DNA from: Blastocatellia bacterium
GTDB lineage: Bacteria > Acidobacteriota > Blastocatellia > Pyrinomonadales > Pyrinomonadaceae
Reading direction: 5' to 3'
DNA: 33,756 nt
Assembly (NCBI GenBank): GCA_003488005.1
Contig: DNND01000009.1
Span: forward strand, 2,150 to 35,905
In this document: positions 8,999 to 15,953 of the stretch, piece after piece
How the letters are laid out: every line of letters begins with the position of its first letter
Position numbering within the stretch: the first letter of the stretch is position 1
Translations under genes and position numbers: made by a program
The notes under the pieces: model-generated
What the model was told of the DNA's origin: nothing
Database searches by the model: none
The model's input: only the letters and a program-made list of their open reading frames with translations

Positions 8999-9144
8999 GC
9001 CGTCTGATGTGCGGAAGGGCTCTGCCCTTCCGGAAACGCTTTACTAAATCTAGGAGGCTACGCCTCCAGATCTTTTCTGGCGCAGCCTCTGGAATTTCAA
9101 AAGAGTCGTCGGTGGGGCAGAGCCGCCACCGCACATCAGACGGC
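8999..9144. repeat. Palindromic hairpin-cluster intergenic element
   Basis: The outer arms at 8999-9014 and 9129-9144 are exact 16-nt reverse complements. Inside are an 8-bp stem with loop TCT (9013-9031), a 6-bp stem with loop TAC (9053-9067) and an imperfect stem around loop AGA (9111-9130). The element sits in the 326-base gap between the BNR protein gene and the toxin-antitoxin block. Apart from a possible promoter at 9194-9222, I see nothing else in this gap and no credible gene. Confidence 0.82.
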
Positions 9145-9193
9145 CTAGCCGCGACCGATCTTCTACGCCTTCAACAAGCTTGCTTTCATTATC

Positions 9194-9222
9194 TTGACGA
9201 ACCGTTTCGCAGCCGCTAACGT
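9194..9222 (+). promoter_or_regulatory. Candidate sigma-70-type promoter for the toxin-antitoxin genes
   Basis: TTGACG at 9194-9199, a 17-nt spacer and TAACGT at 9217-9222. The -35 box is close to consensus and the -10 box is weak. Transcription would begin almost at the ATG of the next gene (9229), implying a leaderless or very short-leader mRNA. The match rests on the sequence only. Confidence 0.35.
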
Positions 9223-9228
9223 TTCGCT

Positions 9229-9459
9229 ATGAACACCGAACAACTCATTGCCGATGCGATGGCGCTTCCGCTTTCAGAACGCGTGTCACTCGCCCAGGCG
9301 CTTTGGGAGAGCATTGACGCAGGCGTGCCCGAAGCGAATGAACGTGCTGCCGTTACCGAAGCTGTCCGTCGCGACAAGGAACTTTCGTCACGCGATGTAG
9401 CTGGTCGCACACATGAAGAAGTCATGCAAGCGGCGCGGCGCGCGCTCGAATGCGACTGA
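9229..9459 (+). CDS. Addiction-module component, putative antitoxin (TIGR02574-like)
   Basis: A 76-residue acidic, helical protein beginning MNTEQLIADAMALPLSERVS and containing LAQALWESID. This is the typical layout of the small addiction-module component family that precedes ParE/RelE-like toxins. The stop overlaps the next start (9450) by ten bases, the usual coupling of antitoxin and toxin. The toxin frame that follows is cut short, so this antitoxin is probably an orphan. The family assignment is from remembered sequence pattern. Confidence 0.75.
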   Translation: MNTEQLIADAMALPLSERVSLAQALWESIDAGVPEANERAAVTEAVRRDKELSSRDVAGRTHEEVMQAARRALECD

Positions 9460-9551
9460 TCTATCATCCCGACGCCGAAAGTGAACCAATCAAGAAAGCG
9501 CAATATTACGAACTCAATAAAATGCGCTGCTCAGAGGACTCAGAAATATGA
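9450..9551 (+). pseudogene. Truncated ParE/RelE-family toxin remnant
   Basis: An ATG at 9450, overlapping the antitoxin stop, opens a 33-codon frame starting MRLIYHPDAESEPIKKAQYY. This matches the first strand and helix typical of ParE/RelE plasmid-stabilisation toxins, which are normally about 90-100 residues. After that the frame reads into an unrelated tail and stops at 9549-9551, sharing bases with the next start (9548). The catalytic C-terminal sheet is therefore missing. A deletion that fused the toxin start to the next module is the simplest explanation. The frame may still be translated as a short peptide. Confidence 0.65.
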
Positions 9552-9829
9552 CAATAACAATCACCTTGCCACCTGAAGTTGAAGAGTCGGTGAAGTCACA
9601 AGCGAATAAAGAGGGAAAGCCGCTGGCGGATTATGTCGAGTCGCTCGTTGAGGAAGGCTCCAGAAGGCGGGACCGTATCGATCTGCTGGCAGAGAAATCT
9701 TTTGATGAAATCCTGGCGCCGTTCCGCCAAAGTGTCGAGGACAGCGGCATGAGCGATGAAGCACTTGACGCCCTATTCACTGAAGCGCGAAAGGAAGCTT
9801 CTCGCGCAAGGAAGGAAAAGGCCAGCTGA
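9548..9829 (+). CDS. Putative antitoxin, RHH/CopG-like N-terminus
   Basis: A 93-residue charged protein. The N-terminus TITITLPPEVEESVKSQA reads like a ribbon-helix-helix strand followed by a helix, as in CopG-type DNA-binding antitoxins; the C-terminal half is acidic then basic, suiting a toxin-binding tail. GAGGA at 9534-9538 gives a ribosome-binding site nine bases before the ATG. It abuts the PIN toxin gene with no gap (stop 9827-9829, GTG start 9830), so the two form an operon. It would be expected to bind both its toxin and its own promoter (inference). Confidence 0.7.
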   Translation: MTITITLPPEVEESVKSQANKEGKPLADYVESLVEEGSRRRDRIDLLAEKSFDEILAPFRQSVEDSGMSDEALDALFTEARKEASRARKEKAS

Positions 9830-10297
9830 GTGGCGAAGCATCGAGTCGTCCTTGACTGCAATGTGCTCTTACAAGCGGCAGCGCGACAGAAAAGCGTTGC
9901 CGCTAGTTGTTTGGCTCTAGCTGAAAAGGGTCTGATCCAGCTTTTTGTCAGCAAGGAAATTCTTTTGGAGATCGAGGACGTGCTCAACCGCCCCGAAGTG
10001 CGCGCGTGTTTTCCTAACCTGAGCGATGAGATCGCAGGTGCGTTCCTCAAGCGCTTACAAAACTTCAGCGATTTTGTATCCAACGTTCCAATGACATTCA
10101 GATACGCCCGTGATGAAGATGATGAATCTTACATAAACCTGGCGGTCGAGGTCGGCGCCGATTTTATCGTAAGTCGCGATAGGGACCTGCTGGATTTGAT
10201 GACAGGCTACACAGACAACTGCAAAGAATTTCGCCAACGCTTCAGAACACTTAAAGTCATTGAGCCCGTCGATCTACTGAAAGAGATCGAAGGTTAG
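9830..10297 (+). CDS. PIN-domain toxin (COG1569-like putative ribonuclease)
   Basis: A 155-residue PIN-domain protein. The first strand is VVLDCNVLLQA with Asp9; further acidic residues are Glu47 in LEIEDVL, Asp97/98 in DEDDESYINLA and Asp117 in IVSRDRDLL. This is the metal-binding acidic set of PIN nucleases, which usually cleave RNA. The subfamily with DCNVLLQA and RDRDLL resembles the putative toxin group TIGR00305/COG1569. The GTG start follows directly after the antitoxin stop. The final residues (FRTLKVIEPVDLLKEI) match the usual C-terminal strand of this group, so the protein looks complete. Confidence 0.87.
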   Translation: MAKHRVVLDCNVLLQAAARQKSVAASCLALAEKGLIQLFVSKEILLEIEDVLNRPEVRACFPNLSDEIAGAFLKRLQNFSDFVSNVPMTFRYARDEDDESYINLAVEVGADFIVSRDRDLLDLMTGYTDNCKEFRQRFRTLKVIEPVDLLKEIEG

Positions 10298-10352
10298 ATT
10301 TCTGCCGGGAGCTGTTGCAACCGCATAAGAATCCAATGAAGGAGAAACTTCA

Positions 10353-11591
10353 ATGATCATTGACACTGGGAACACTGCCTTCATGCTGCTCTGCTCCAGC
10401 CTCGTCATGCTGATGACGCCGGGACTGGCGTTTTTCTACGGCGGACTCGTGGGGCGCAAGAATGTTCTGGCGATAATGATGCAGAGTTTTGTTTCCATGG
10501 GTTGGACCACCGTGCTGTGGTGGGCGTTTGGTTTCTCGCTCTGCTTTAGCGGCGACCTTAAAAGCGGCACAGATTTCTTTGGCATCCTTGGTAACTTGAA
10601 TTGGGCCTTTCTGCGCGGAATAACTTTGGACACGCCGTCGTTGATCAACCCGTCGATCCCGATGATTGTTTTCTGTGCTTACCAGATGATGTTTGCCATC
10701 ATCACACCGGCGCTGATTACTGGCGCCTTTGCGAATCGCGTAACCTTCAAAGCCTACATGCTGTTTCTCACCGGCTGGCTCACGCTCGTCTACTTCCCCT
10801 TTGTGCACATGGTGTGGGGCGGCGGGATTATGGCGAGTTGGGGCGTGTTGGATTTCGCGGGCGGCATCGTGGTCCACAATATCGCCGGCATCGCCGCGCT
10901 TGCGTCGGTACTTTATGTCGGCAGGCGCAAGGTCGCGGACAGTGGGCCACACTCGATCCCCCTCGTGGCGCTGGGAACGGGCATGCTTTGGTTTGGCTGG
11001 TACGGTTTCAACGCCGGCAGCGAGTTTCGCGTCGACTCAGTTACCGCGGTCGCTTTTTTGAATACTGACCTGGCCGCAAGTTTTGCGGCCATCGCCTGGC
11101 TATGCATGGATTGGATGACGACGAAGAGGCCGAAGTTTCTTGGTTTGCTAACCGGCGCCGTCGCGGGTCTGGCTACGATCACGCCCGCCGCGGGTTATGT
11201 TTCACCGGCAACGGCCTGTCTGATTGGAATTGTTGCCGGCGTCGTCTGCTTTTACGCCGTGGCATTGAAGAACAAACTCCGTTGGGACGACGCGCTTGAT
11301 GTCTGGGGCGTGCATGGTGTCGGCGGTTTTCTCGGCATCGTTCTTTGCGGCATCTTTGCCACCACGTTATTCAATCCCGCCGGTGTGGATGGCTTGCTGC
11401 GTGGCAACACGCATTTCTTTCTGGTCCAACTCGGGGCAGTTGCGCTCTCTTCGGTATGGGCCTTCGTCTTCACCTATGGCATGCTGTGGGTAATCGATCG
11501 GATCACTTTGGTCAAAGTCGACGAGGCGGGGGAGCTTGAGGGACTCGATATGGCTATCCATGGTGAGGCGGCGTACGTGGAAAGCATTTGA
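10353..11591 (+). CDS. amtB: Ammonium transporter (Amt/AmtB family)
   Basis: A 412-residue polytopic membrane protein moving ammonium across the inner membrane. Family marks include FFYGGLVGRKNVL (28-39), FAIITPALITGAF (114-126), the periplasmic recruitment tryptophan region around Trp155, the structural Asp167, and the twin pore histidines His175 (VVHNIAGIAAL) and His321 (VHGVGGFLGI). The C-terminus has EGLDMAIHGEAAY, the tail that normally contacts a GlnK-type PII protein. No signal peptide is predicted; the first helix begins near residue 7. AAGGAG lies about ten bases before the ATG. No glnK/glnB lies next to it, so PII control would have to act from elsewhere. Confidence 0.97.
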   Translation: MIIDTGNTAFMLLCSSLVMLMTPGLAFFYGGLVGRKNVLAIMMQSFVSMGWTTVLWWAFGFSLCFSGDLKSGTDFFGILGNLNWAFLRGITLDTPSLINPSIPMIVFCAYQMMFAIITPALITGAFANRVTFKAYMLFLTGWLTLVYFPFVHMVWGGGIMASWGVLDFAGGIVVHNIAGIAALASVLYVGRRKVADSGPHSIPLVALGTGMLWFGWYGFNAGSEFRVDSVTAVAFLNTDLAASFAAIAWLCMDWMTTKRPKFLGLLTGAVAGLATITPAAGYVSPATACLIGIVAGVVCFYAVALKNKLRWDDALDVWGVHGVGGFLGIVLCGIFATTLFNPAGVDGLLRGNTHFFLVQLGAVALSSVWAFVFTYGMLWVIDRITLVKVDEAGELEGLDMAIHGEAAYVESI

Positions 11592-11623
11592 TTTCGTCAA
11601 ACGATATTTGAGGTAAATTGCCC

Positions 11624-12088
11624 ATGAAGATTGCACTTAAGTATGGACTGCTAATCACTTTCGTCGTCGTACTCTGGATTGTAATTGTGCGCTTGTGGCT
11701 GGGAATGGGCTCTGGTCCAGCGGGCCAGCTCGGCTCCTTCGCGCTCTTCAATGTGGCGGCCATCGTCGCAATTCTTTTCGGAATTAAGGAACAGAAGAGA
11801 GCTCTTGGCGGCTCGTTGTGGTTCAAAGAAGCCGTGAAGACAGGCATGCGGATTTCGTTGGTTTATGCCATCTCCGCATGTCTGTTTTTTATGATTGAAT
11901 ATTTGATTGCCGGCCCAAAAATTTTATTGGAGGACGCAGGTCCCCTGCCCGGTCCGCTGTGGCAATTGGCAGCGATGAAATACGCTGGATTGTTTTTTGG
12001 TTCATTGTTTCTTGGTTTGATCTATTCAACCCTGATCGCTTTTTTCCTCGCGCGGCGTTTGGGACGCGATTCGACAGAAATCATTTAG
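11624..12088 (+). CDS. Small four-helix membrane protein (DUF4199-like)
   Basis: A 154-residue protein with four hydrophobic segments: about 6-26, 37-54, 77-96 and 116-140. The start is ATG 11624, placed by GAGGT at 11610-11614; an upstream TTG is less likely. The pattern of paired helices with a short basic end (FFLARRLGRDS) resembles DUF4199 proteins, whose function is unknown. It lies 32 bases after the ammonium transporter, so co-transcription is possible, but no functional link is evident. Its stop is five bases from the converging oxidoreductase gene. Confidence 0.72.
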   Translation: MKIALKYGLLITFVVVLWIVIVRLWLGMGSGPAGQLGSFALFNVAAIVAILFGIKEQKRALGGSLWFKEAVKTGMRISLVYAISACLFFMIEYLIAGPKILLEDAGPLPGPLWQLAAMKYAGLFFGSLFLGLIYSTLIAFFLARRLGRDSTEII

Positions 12089-12093
12089 AACGG

Positions 12094-13110
12094 TTACGGC
12101 ACCAGCACGACCTTGCCGATGTTCTTGCGCGCTTCCATGTAAGCGTGGGCCGCGCCTGCCTGATCGAACCGGAACGCTTTGTCGACATGAGGTTGAATCC
12201 AACCTTCATTAATTCCCTGCATGATCTCCTGCACCCATTCAGCAACCTTCTCCGGCTCATGCCACATGTGACCGAGATTCAAACCAAACACGCCGCGGTT
12301 CTTGCCCAGTAAACTCAGCGGATGAAAACGCGGCATTTGCGCCGCAGCTTTTACCATTTTCAGTTTACCCTTCAAACCATTCGCCGAGGCGGTTGAAACT
12401 CCGAACATGCCGAGCCGCCCGGTTGTTCTCAACGCCTTATAACTTTTTTTCCAGTGGCCGCCGCCAATCGGATCGATAACCAATTCGACGCCACGCCCGT
12501 TGGTCATCTGCTTCAGCGCCGGCAACCAATCCTGATTGCGATAGTCGATCGGATGGTCCAAACCGCGTTGTCGCAGAAAATCGTGTTTACCGGGGCTGGC
12601 CGTGCCGTATGTTGTTGCTCCAATGTGTTTGGCTATCTCAAGTGCGGCCAGGCCGACGCCGCCGCCGGCGTTGTGAATCAAAACGGATTCGCTCTTTCGC
12701 AGCCCACCCATCACCACCAGCAGCGCCCAAGCGGTCAGGTAATTAACCGGAACAGCAGCCGCCTGTTCAAAGCTAAGCGACTCGGGTTTAGGAAAGAGCT
12801 GTTGCTCCTGCACGACAACTTTTTCTGATTGACCGCCAAAGCGCGTCATCGCCACTACAGCTTTGCCGACAAGAGCAGGATCGCAAGCCTCGCCAACTGA
12901 CTCGACCACGCCGGCAACTTCATAGCCCATCACGCAAGGCTTTGCTGGTCCATCGGGATAAAGTCCCTGGCGCGCCATTATGTCGGCGAAATTCAGGCCG
13001 GCCGCGCGCACGTTGACGACAACTTCGCCGGGTTTCGCTTGCGGGTCGGGTGTCTCCTGCACCTGGAGAACTTCAGTACCGCCATTTTTAGTGGTTACGA
13101 TTTGCCGCAT
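12094..13110 (-). CDS. Zinc-independent quinone oxidoreductase-like MDR enzyme (VAT-1/QOR type)
   Basis: A 338-residue member of the medium-chain dehydrogenase/reductase family. The N-terminal GroES-like part contains AAGLNFADIMARQGLYP and GYEVAGVVESVG. The Rossmann part has HNAGGGVGLAALEIAKHIGA (about 146-165) for NAD(P)H binding and DPIGGGHWKKSY. The zinc ligands of alcohol dehydrogenases are not evident, which fits quinone reductase or VAT-1-like members that reduce quinones or other enones. ATG 13110 is chosen because MRQIVTTKNGG matches the usual family start. An extension from TTG 13149 would overlap the preceding PIN gene. The substrate cannot be read from sequence. Confidence 0.9.
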   Translation of the reverse strand: MRQIVTTKNGGTEVLQVQETPDPQAKPGEVVVNVRAAGLNFADIMARQGLYPDGPAKPCVMGYEVAGVVESVGEACDPALVGKAVVAMTRFGGQSEKVVVQEQQLFPKPESLSFEQAAAVPVNYLTAWALLVVMGGLRKSESVLIHNAGGGVGLAALEIAKHIGATTYGTASPGKHDFLRQRGLDHPIDYRNQDWLPALKQMTNGRGVELVIDPIGGGHWKKSYKALRTTGRLGMFGVSTASANGLKGKLKMVKAAAQMPRFHPLSLLGKNRGVFGLNLGHMWHEPEKVAEWVQEIMQGINEGWIQPHVDKAFRFDQAGAAHAYMEARKNIGKVVLVP

Positions 13111-13136
13111 GGAGGTTCGATTGGCTGAATTCGCAC

Positions 13137-13541
13137 CTAAGTCTTCCAACTCAGGAATTCGCCTGGTGTAACAATGGGAATTTCACGAAATGGGTTCAGG
13201 ACGAGGAGGTCATCATCGCCGCTAACAATGCAATCTGCTTTCCCGCTCACGGCCAGCTCTAGAAACTTATTATCTTTAGAGTCTCTACATTCTCCGATCT
13301 TTTCCGTTGGCTCAACCAGTTCAGTTCTGCTTAGCAGAGCCACAAGGAACTGAGTGCGTTCTTCTTCAAGGAGGTACTTGTCGAATTGTTTGCGGCCTAG
13401 AACTTCTGTTAGCTCTGCGAGAAGCGGAAAAGAAACTAACACGGTGCCTTCCATGATGGCCTTATCGAAAGCTTGACGAGGGACGGACCCTGCCAGCAAT
13501 AGCGCGCTAACGACAACATTGGTATCAAGAACAAATCGCAA
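13137..13541 (-). CDS. PIN-domain toxin (COG1569-like), TTG start
   Basis: A 134-residue PIN protein starting RFVLDTNVVVSALL after a TTG initiator (13539-13541). The TTG is preferred because the family start motif begins immediately after it. Acidic residues: Asp6, Glu43 (LAELTEVL), Asp90 (DSKDNKFLELA) and Asp109/110 (IVSGDDDLL). It belongs to the same broad group as the toxin at 9830 but is clearly different in sequence. It starts two bases after the stop of the partner antitoxin (13543-13773), so the pair is an operon. Expected activity: metal-dependent RNA cleavage restrained by the antitoxin. Confidence 0.87.
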   Translation of the reverse strand: MRFVLDTNVVVSALLLAGSVPRQAFDKAIMEGTVLVSFPLLAELTEVLGRKQFDKYLLEEERTQFLVALLSRTELVEPTEKIGECRDSKDNKFLELAVSGKADCIVSGDDDLLVLNPFREIPIVTPGEFLSWKT

Positions 13542-13542
13542 A

Positions 13543-13773
13543 TCATTTCCGGCGTAAGATTGATTCCAAGATTTCAGGTGTTAACCCTCTGCTTTTTGCC
13601 TTTTCACTAATGGCATTCATTGTTTCTTCCAATGGCGTGCCATCGGCTTGGGCGTATTGCTTCAGCCAGATGCCGAATAAAACCAGCAGTCTTTGTTGAA
13701 ATTCGGCGGATAAAGAATTCAAAGTTCGAGCTAGTTCTGAATCAATTTCCAGTGTGATGGTTTCGGTTGCCAT
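13543..13773 (-). CDS. Putative antitoxin partner of PIN toxin
   Basis: A 76-residue protein starting MATETITLEIDSELARTLNS, with a helical middle (FQQRLLVLFGIWLKQYAQ) and ending SRGLTPEILESILRRK. The end is the short LTPE-LE-IL signature commonly seen in small antitoxins of PIN pairs. The short N-terminal strand could be a ribbon-helix-helix-like DNA-binding element, though this is weak. GGAGGT lies 14 bases before the ATG, a longer spacing than usual. It is followed directly by the PIN toxin gene and preceded by a broken antitoxin-like gene. Confidence 0.75.
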   Translation of the reverse strand: MATETITLEIDSELARTLNSLSAEFQQRLLVLFGIWLKQYAQADGTPLEETMNAISEKAKSRGLTPEILESILRRK

Positions 13774-13814
13774 TTTGCAGCTGTCTTACCTCCAGAAGCA
13801 GGCGTCGTTGAGCT

Positions 13815-14017
13815 TCACCAAGAGGCTTTGTCCTCCAGCCTGATGTCTTCCAGCGCTTGGTACCAGAGCGGGTCGAACCTGCCGGACTGGGCATCCGCGG
13901 CAATCTGCAAGTCCCAAGCCTCCTCAAATTCCACCTCGCTCAGGCGCGTAAGGAACTCCCCTTTTTCTCGACGCCGAGACTCTTCACCGCCTCAATGATT
14001 TCTGTTACGGTGCTCAT
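13815..14017 (-). pseudogene. Frameshifted small addiction-module/antitoxin-like gene
   Basis: From ATG 14017 the frame reads MSTVTEIIEAVKSLGVEKKG and stops early. Moving to another frame at the run of five A and four G (plus-strand 13958-13966) continues as EFLTRLSEVEFEEAWDLQIA followed by DAQSGRFDPLWYQALEDIR, ending at TGA 13815-13817. Together this is the layout of a roughly 67-residue antitoxin-like protein with an AWD-Q motif. The total length, 203 bases, is one base short of a whole number of codons. Either the gene is dead or the homopolymer carries a sequencing error. It lies just upstream of the intact PIN module. Confidence 0.65.
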
Positions 14018-14092
14018 GGCTATAGGCTACACCTGAGACGCGCAGTTGTCACACGATTGAATAGCGAATCAGCCTATCCGAGCGCAACCATC

Positions 14093-15022
14093 ATGGCGTT
14101 GATAAGACCAGAAACAATACGGTTCATAAAGCTTGGCGCGAAAGGTCTTTGGGAGAAGTCTTGTATAGAGGATGATGGAACTATTCGGCTTGGGTATGAA
14201 AGTCCATACCATGAAAACTCTTTGGCGGGAGACTGGGAACCAGTCCGTGCTTTTTGGTTAGATTATCGGAGGGGCAACAGAGGCGCGGCAGCTAGAGATT
14301 TGATTCAGATACGTGATTTCTACGAACTACCGGAAGGCGCTCTTTGGATTACGTTCTATAAGCGAAAACTCTATTGGTGCTTTGCGGAAAGACAAATCAT
14401 AAAAAGGGAGGACGGCAGTCGAACAAGAAGAACTATTAATGGATGGTCGTGTGAAGACCTCAACCAATCGCCAAGCACGTTGACTATTGAAAACTTGGAT
14501 GGGCGCGTTACCAAAGTCCAGGGCTTCAGGGGCACCATATGTGGCGTCGACTTACCCGAGTATTTAGTAAGAAAGATCAATGGCGAGGAGCAACCGGAGG
14601 TAAAGGCAACTAAGGACAACCTCGCATCTTTGCAGCACAGTATTGAGAATTTGATTCAAGGTTTGTGGTGGAAAGATTTTGAACTCTTGGTTGATCTCAT
14701 ATTTGCTCAATCTGGGTGGCAGAGAATTTCAGTACTCGGTCAAACCGATAAGGATATAGACTTGGATGTGTTCTCCCCGGTTACTAACAGGAGAGCGTTC
14801 ATACAGGTAAAGTCGCATGCCTCTTTTGAGATTTTCAACAATAGCGTTGCGAGGTTTAGAGAAATGAAGCAGTTCGATGAGATGTACTTTGTTGTTCATA
14901 CTTCGGATCCAAGGCTCGCGAGTCGACCCAAGGACGGAGTCCATATTTTAGGATTAAGTAGGCTTTCACAACTTGTCATAAACGCGGGTTTGGTTAATTG
15001 GTTGATTACTAAGAGAAGCTAA
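14093..15022 (+). CDS. Mrr-like restriction endonuclease with distinct N-terminal domain
   Basis: A 309-residue protein. The C-terminal part (about 190-309) resembles the Mrr-type PD-(D/E)xK nuclease fold: FELLVDLIFAQSGW with Glu197, then TDKDIDLDVFSP with Asp223, then AFIQVKSH with Gln238 and Lys240. The N-terminal part (1-165) starts IRFIKLGAKGLWEKSCI, with IRLGYE and a conserved-looking LWITFYKRKLYWCFA block. It could be a modified-base or DNA-reading module, but I do not recognise it firmly. ATG 14093 is preferred to TTG 14057. No methyltransferase or specificity gene is nearby, so a type IV, modification-dependent role is plausible (inference). The gene reads more AT-rich than its neighbours, a sign of transfer, and sits beside toxin-antitoxin genes. 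Confidence 0.82.
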   Translation: MALIRPETIRFIKLGAKGLWEKSCIEDDGTIRLGYESPYHENSLAGDWEPVRAFWLDYRRGNRGAAARDLIQIRDFYELPEGALWITFYKRKLYWCFAERQIIKREDGSRTRRTINGWSCEDLNQSPSTLTIENLDGRVTKVQGFRGTICGVDLPEYLVRKINGEEQPEVKATKDNLASLQHSIENLIQGLWWKDFELLVDLIFAQSGWQRISVLGQTDKDIDLDVFSPVTNRRAFIQVKSHASFEIFNNSVARFREMKQFDEMYFVVHTSDPRLASRPKDGVHILGLSRLSQLVINAGLVNWLITKRS

Positions 15023-15091
15023 TTGAGTGTTGAGCTGTTCTCTCAAGGGGCCGGGCTACTGCGCTATTCGAGAAGTTGATCGGTCAACTAA

Positions 15092-15122
15092 AAGGCGCGG
15101 AGCTTGGGAGGCTCTGCGCCTT
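15092..15122. terminator. Bidirectional terminator between endonuclease and peroxiredoxin genes
   Basis: Arms AAGGCGCGGAGC (15092-15103) and GCTCTGCGCCTT (15111-15122) pair over 12 positions with a single G-T pair around a 7-nt loop. On the minus strand the stem is followed by a T-run (CCTTTTAG); on the plus strand by a weaker TTGAATTGTC. It lies between two converging genes, so it can serve both. Confidence 0.75.
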
Positions 15123-15160
15123 GAATTGTCTTTTCAGAGTCTTGTTCGCCGAGACGCCTT

Positions 15161-15832
15161 TTACGACGCGCTCTTCGCTGCCGTGTCAGTTGTCGTGGTC
15201 TTGTTCGGTTGTGGCGTGATGCGAAGATAAGGCTTTGGCGCTTTCCAGCCGGCGGGAAACTTTGTCTTCGCGTCCTCATCCGACATCGAAGGCACGATGA
15301 TCACATCATCACCGTCTTTCCAATTAACCGGCGTGGCCACGCTGTACTTGGCGGTCAGTTGCAGCGAATCGATGACGCGCAGTATCTCGTCAAAATTGCG
15401 ACCAGTGCTTGCGGGATACGTCAGCATCAATTTGATCTTCTTGTCGGGACCAATGATGTAGACGGAACGCACCGTAAAGATGTCGCTGATTTCCGGGTGA
15501 ATCATGTCATACAATTCCGAAATCTTATGATCCGGATCGGCAATGATAGGAAAGTTCAAGGCTGAACCCTGCGTTTCTTTAATGTCCTCCGCCCAACGTT
15601 TGTGCGAGTCGGTGGCGTCGACGCTGAGGCCAACAACTTTAACGCCGCGGCGATCGAATTCCGGCTTGAGACGCGCGCACTCACCCAGTTCGGTAGTGCA
15701 AACCGGAGTGAAATCCTTCGGATGGGAAAACAGCACAGCCCAACTGTCGCCAATCCATTCATGAAAACGAATTGGACCTTCGGTAGTATCAGCAGTAAAA
15801 TCGGGGGCAATATCTCCTAAACGTAAAGCCAT
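15161..15832 (-). CDS. 1-Cys peroxiredoxin (Prx6/AhpC-TSA family)
   Basis: A 223-residue thiol peroxidase that reduces hydrogen peroxide and organic peroxides. The peroxidatic cysteine is Cys45 in HPKDFTPVCTTELGE, with the Pro and Thr of the PxxxTxxC motif. The long C-terminal domain with VATPVNWKDGDDVIIVP and FPAGWKAPKPYLR is the hallmark of the Prx6 (1-Cys) group and separates it from typical AhpC. A Thr-rich, Ser-ended tail extends beyond the usual end. AAGGAG about eight bases before the ATG supports the start. It has no signal peptide and is cytosolic. A possible operator dyad lies just upstream. Confidence 0.95.
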   Translation of the reverse strand: MALRLGDIAPDFTADTTEGPIRFHEWIGDSWAVLFSHPKDFTPVCTTELGECARLKPEFDRRGVKVVGLSVDATDSHKRWAEDIKETQGSALNFPIIADPDHKISELYDMIHPEISDIFTVRSVYIIGPDKKIKLMLTYPASTGRNFDEILRVIDSLQLTAKYSVATPVNWKDGDDVIIVPSMSDEDAKTKFPAGWKAPKPYLRITPQPNKTTTTDTAAKSAS

Positions 15833-15856
15833 TTCAAATCTCCTTCCGTAACAATG

Positions 15857-15876
15857 GTCAAACTCCCTGATTTGAC
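15857..15876. promoter_or_regulatory. Candidate operator dyad upstream of the peroxiredoxin gene
   Basis: GTCAAA (15857-15862) and TTTGAC (15871-15876) form a perfect 6-nt dyad around 8 nt, 25-44 bases upstream of the peroxiredoxin start. Size and position suit a dimeric repressor or activator. No specific regulator can be named. Confidence 0.35.
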
Positions 15877-15953
15877 AGGGACGGGTTGGCGGTTCAGTAG
15901 TTATATGGAGTCCATCACGCTTTTACAACCAAAGTGGCGGCAAGTCAATCTAG

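Noticed and set aside
9007..9219. Possible small protein of about 70 residues
   Set aside because: It is formed by reading through the palindromic element, is Arg/Ser-rich and has no ribosome-binding site.
10350..10952. 200-residue open frame on the minus strand
   Set aside because: It lies wholly antisense to the ammonium transporter gene, has no family resemblance and has biased His/Arg/Gln-rich composition typical of a shadow frame.
13111..13149. N-terminal extension of the oxidoreductase from TTG 13149
   Set aside because: It would overlap the preceding PIN gene, while ATG 13110 gives the standard family start.
15027..15230. Short open frame downstream of the endonuclease
   Set aside because: It runs through the bidirectional terminator and antisense into the peroxiredoxin gene, with no family signal.
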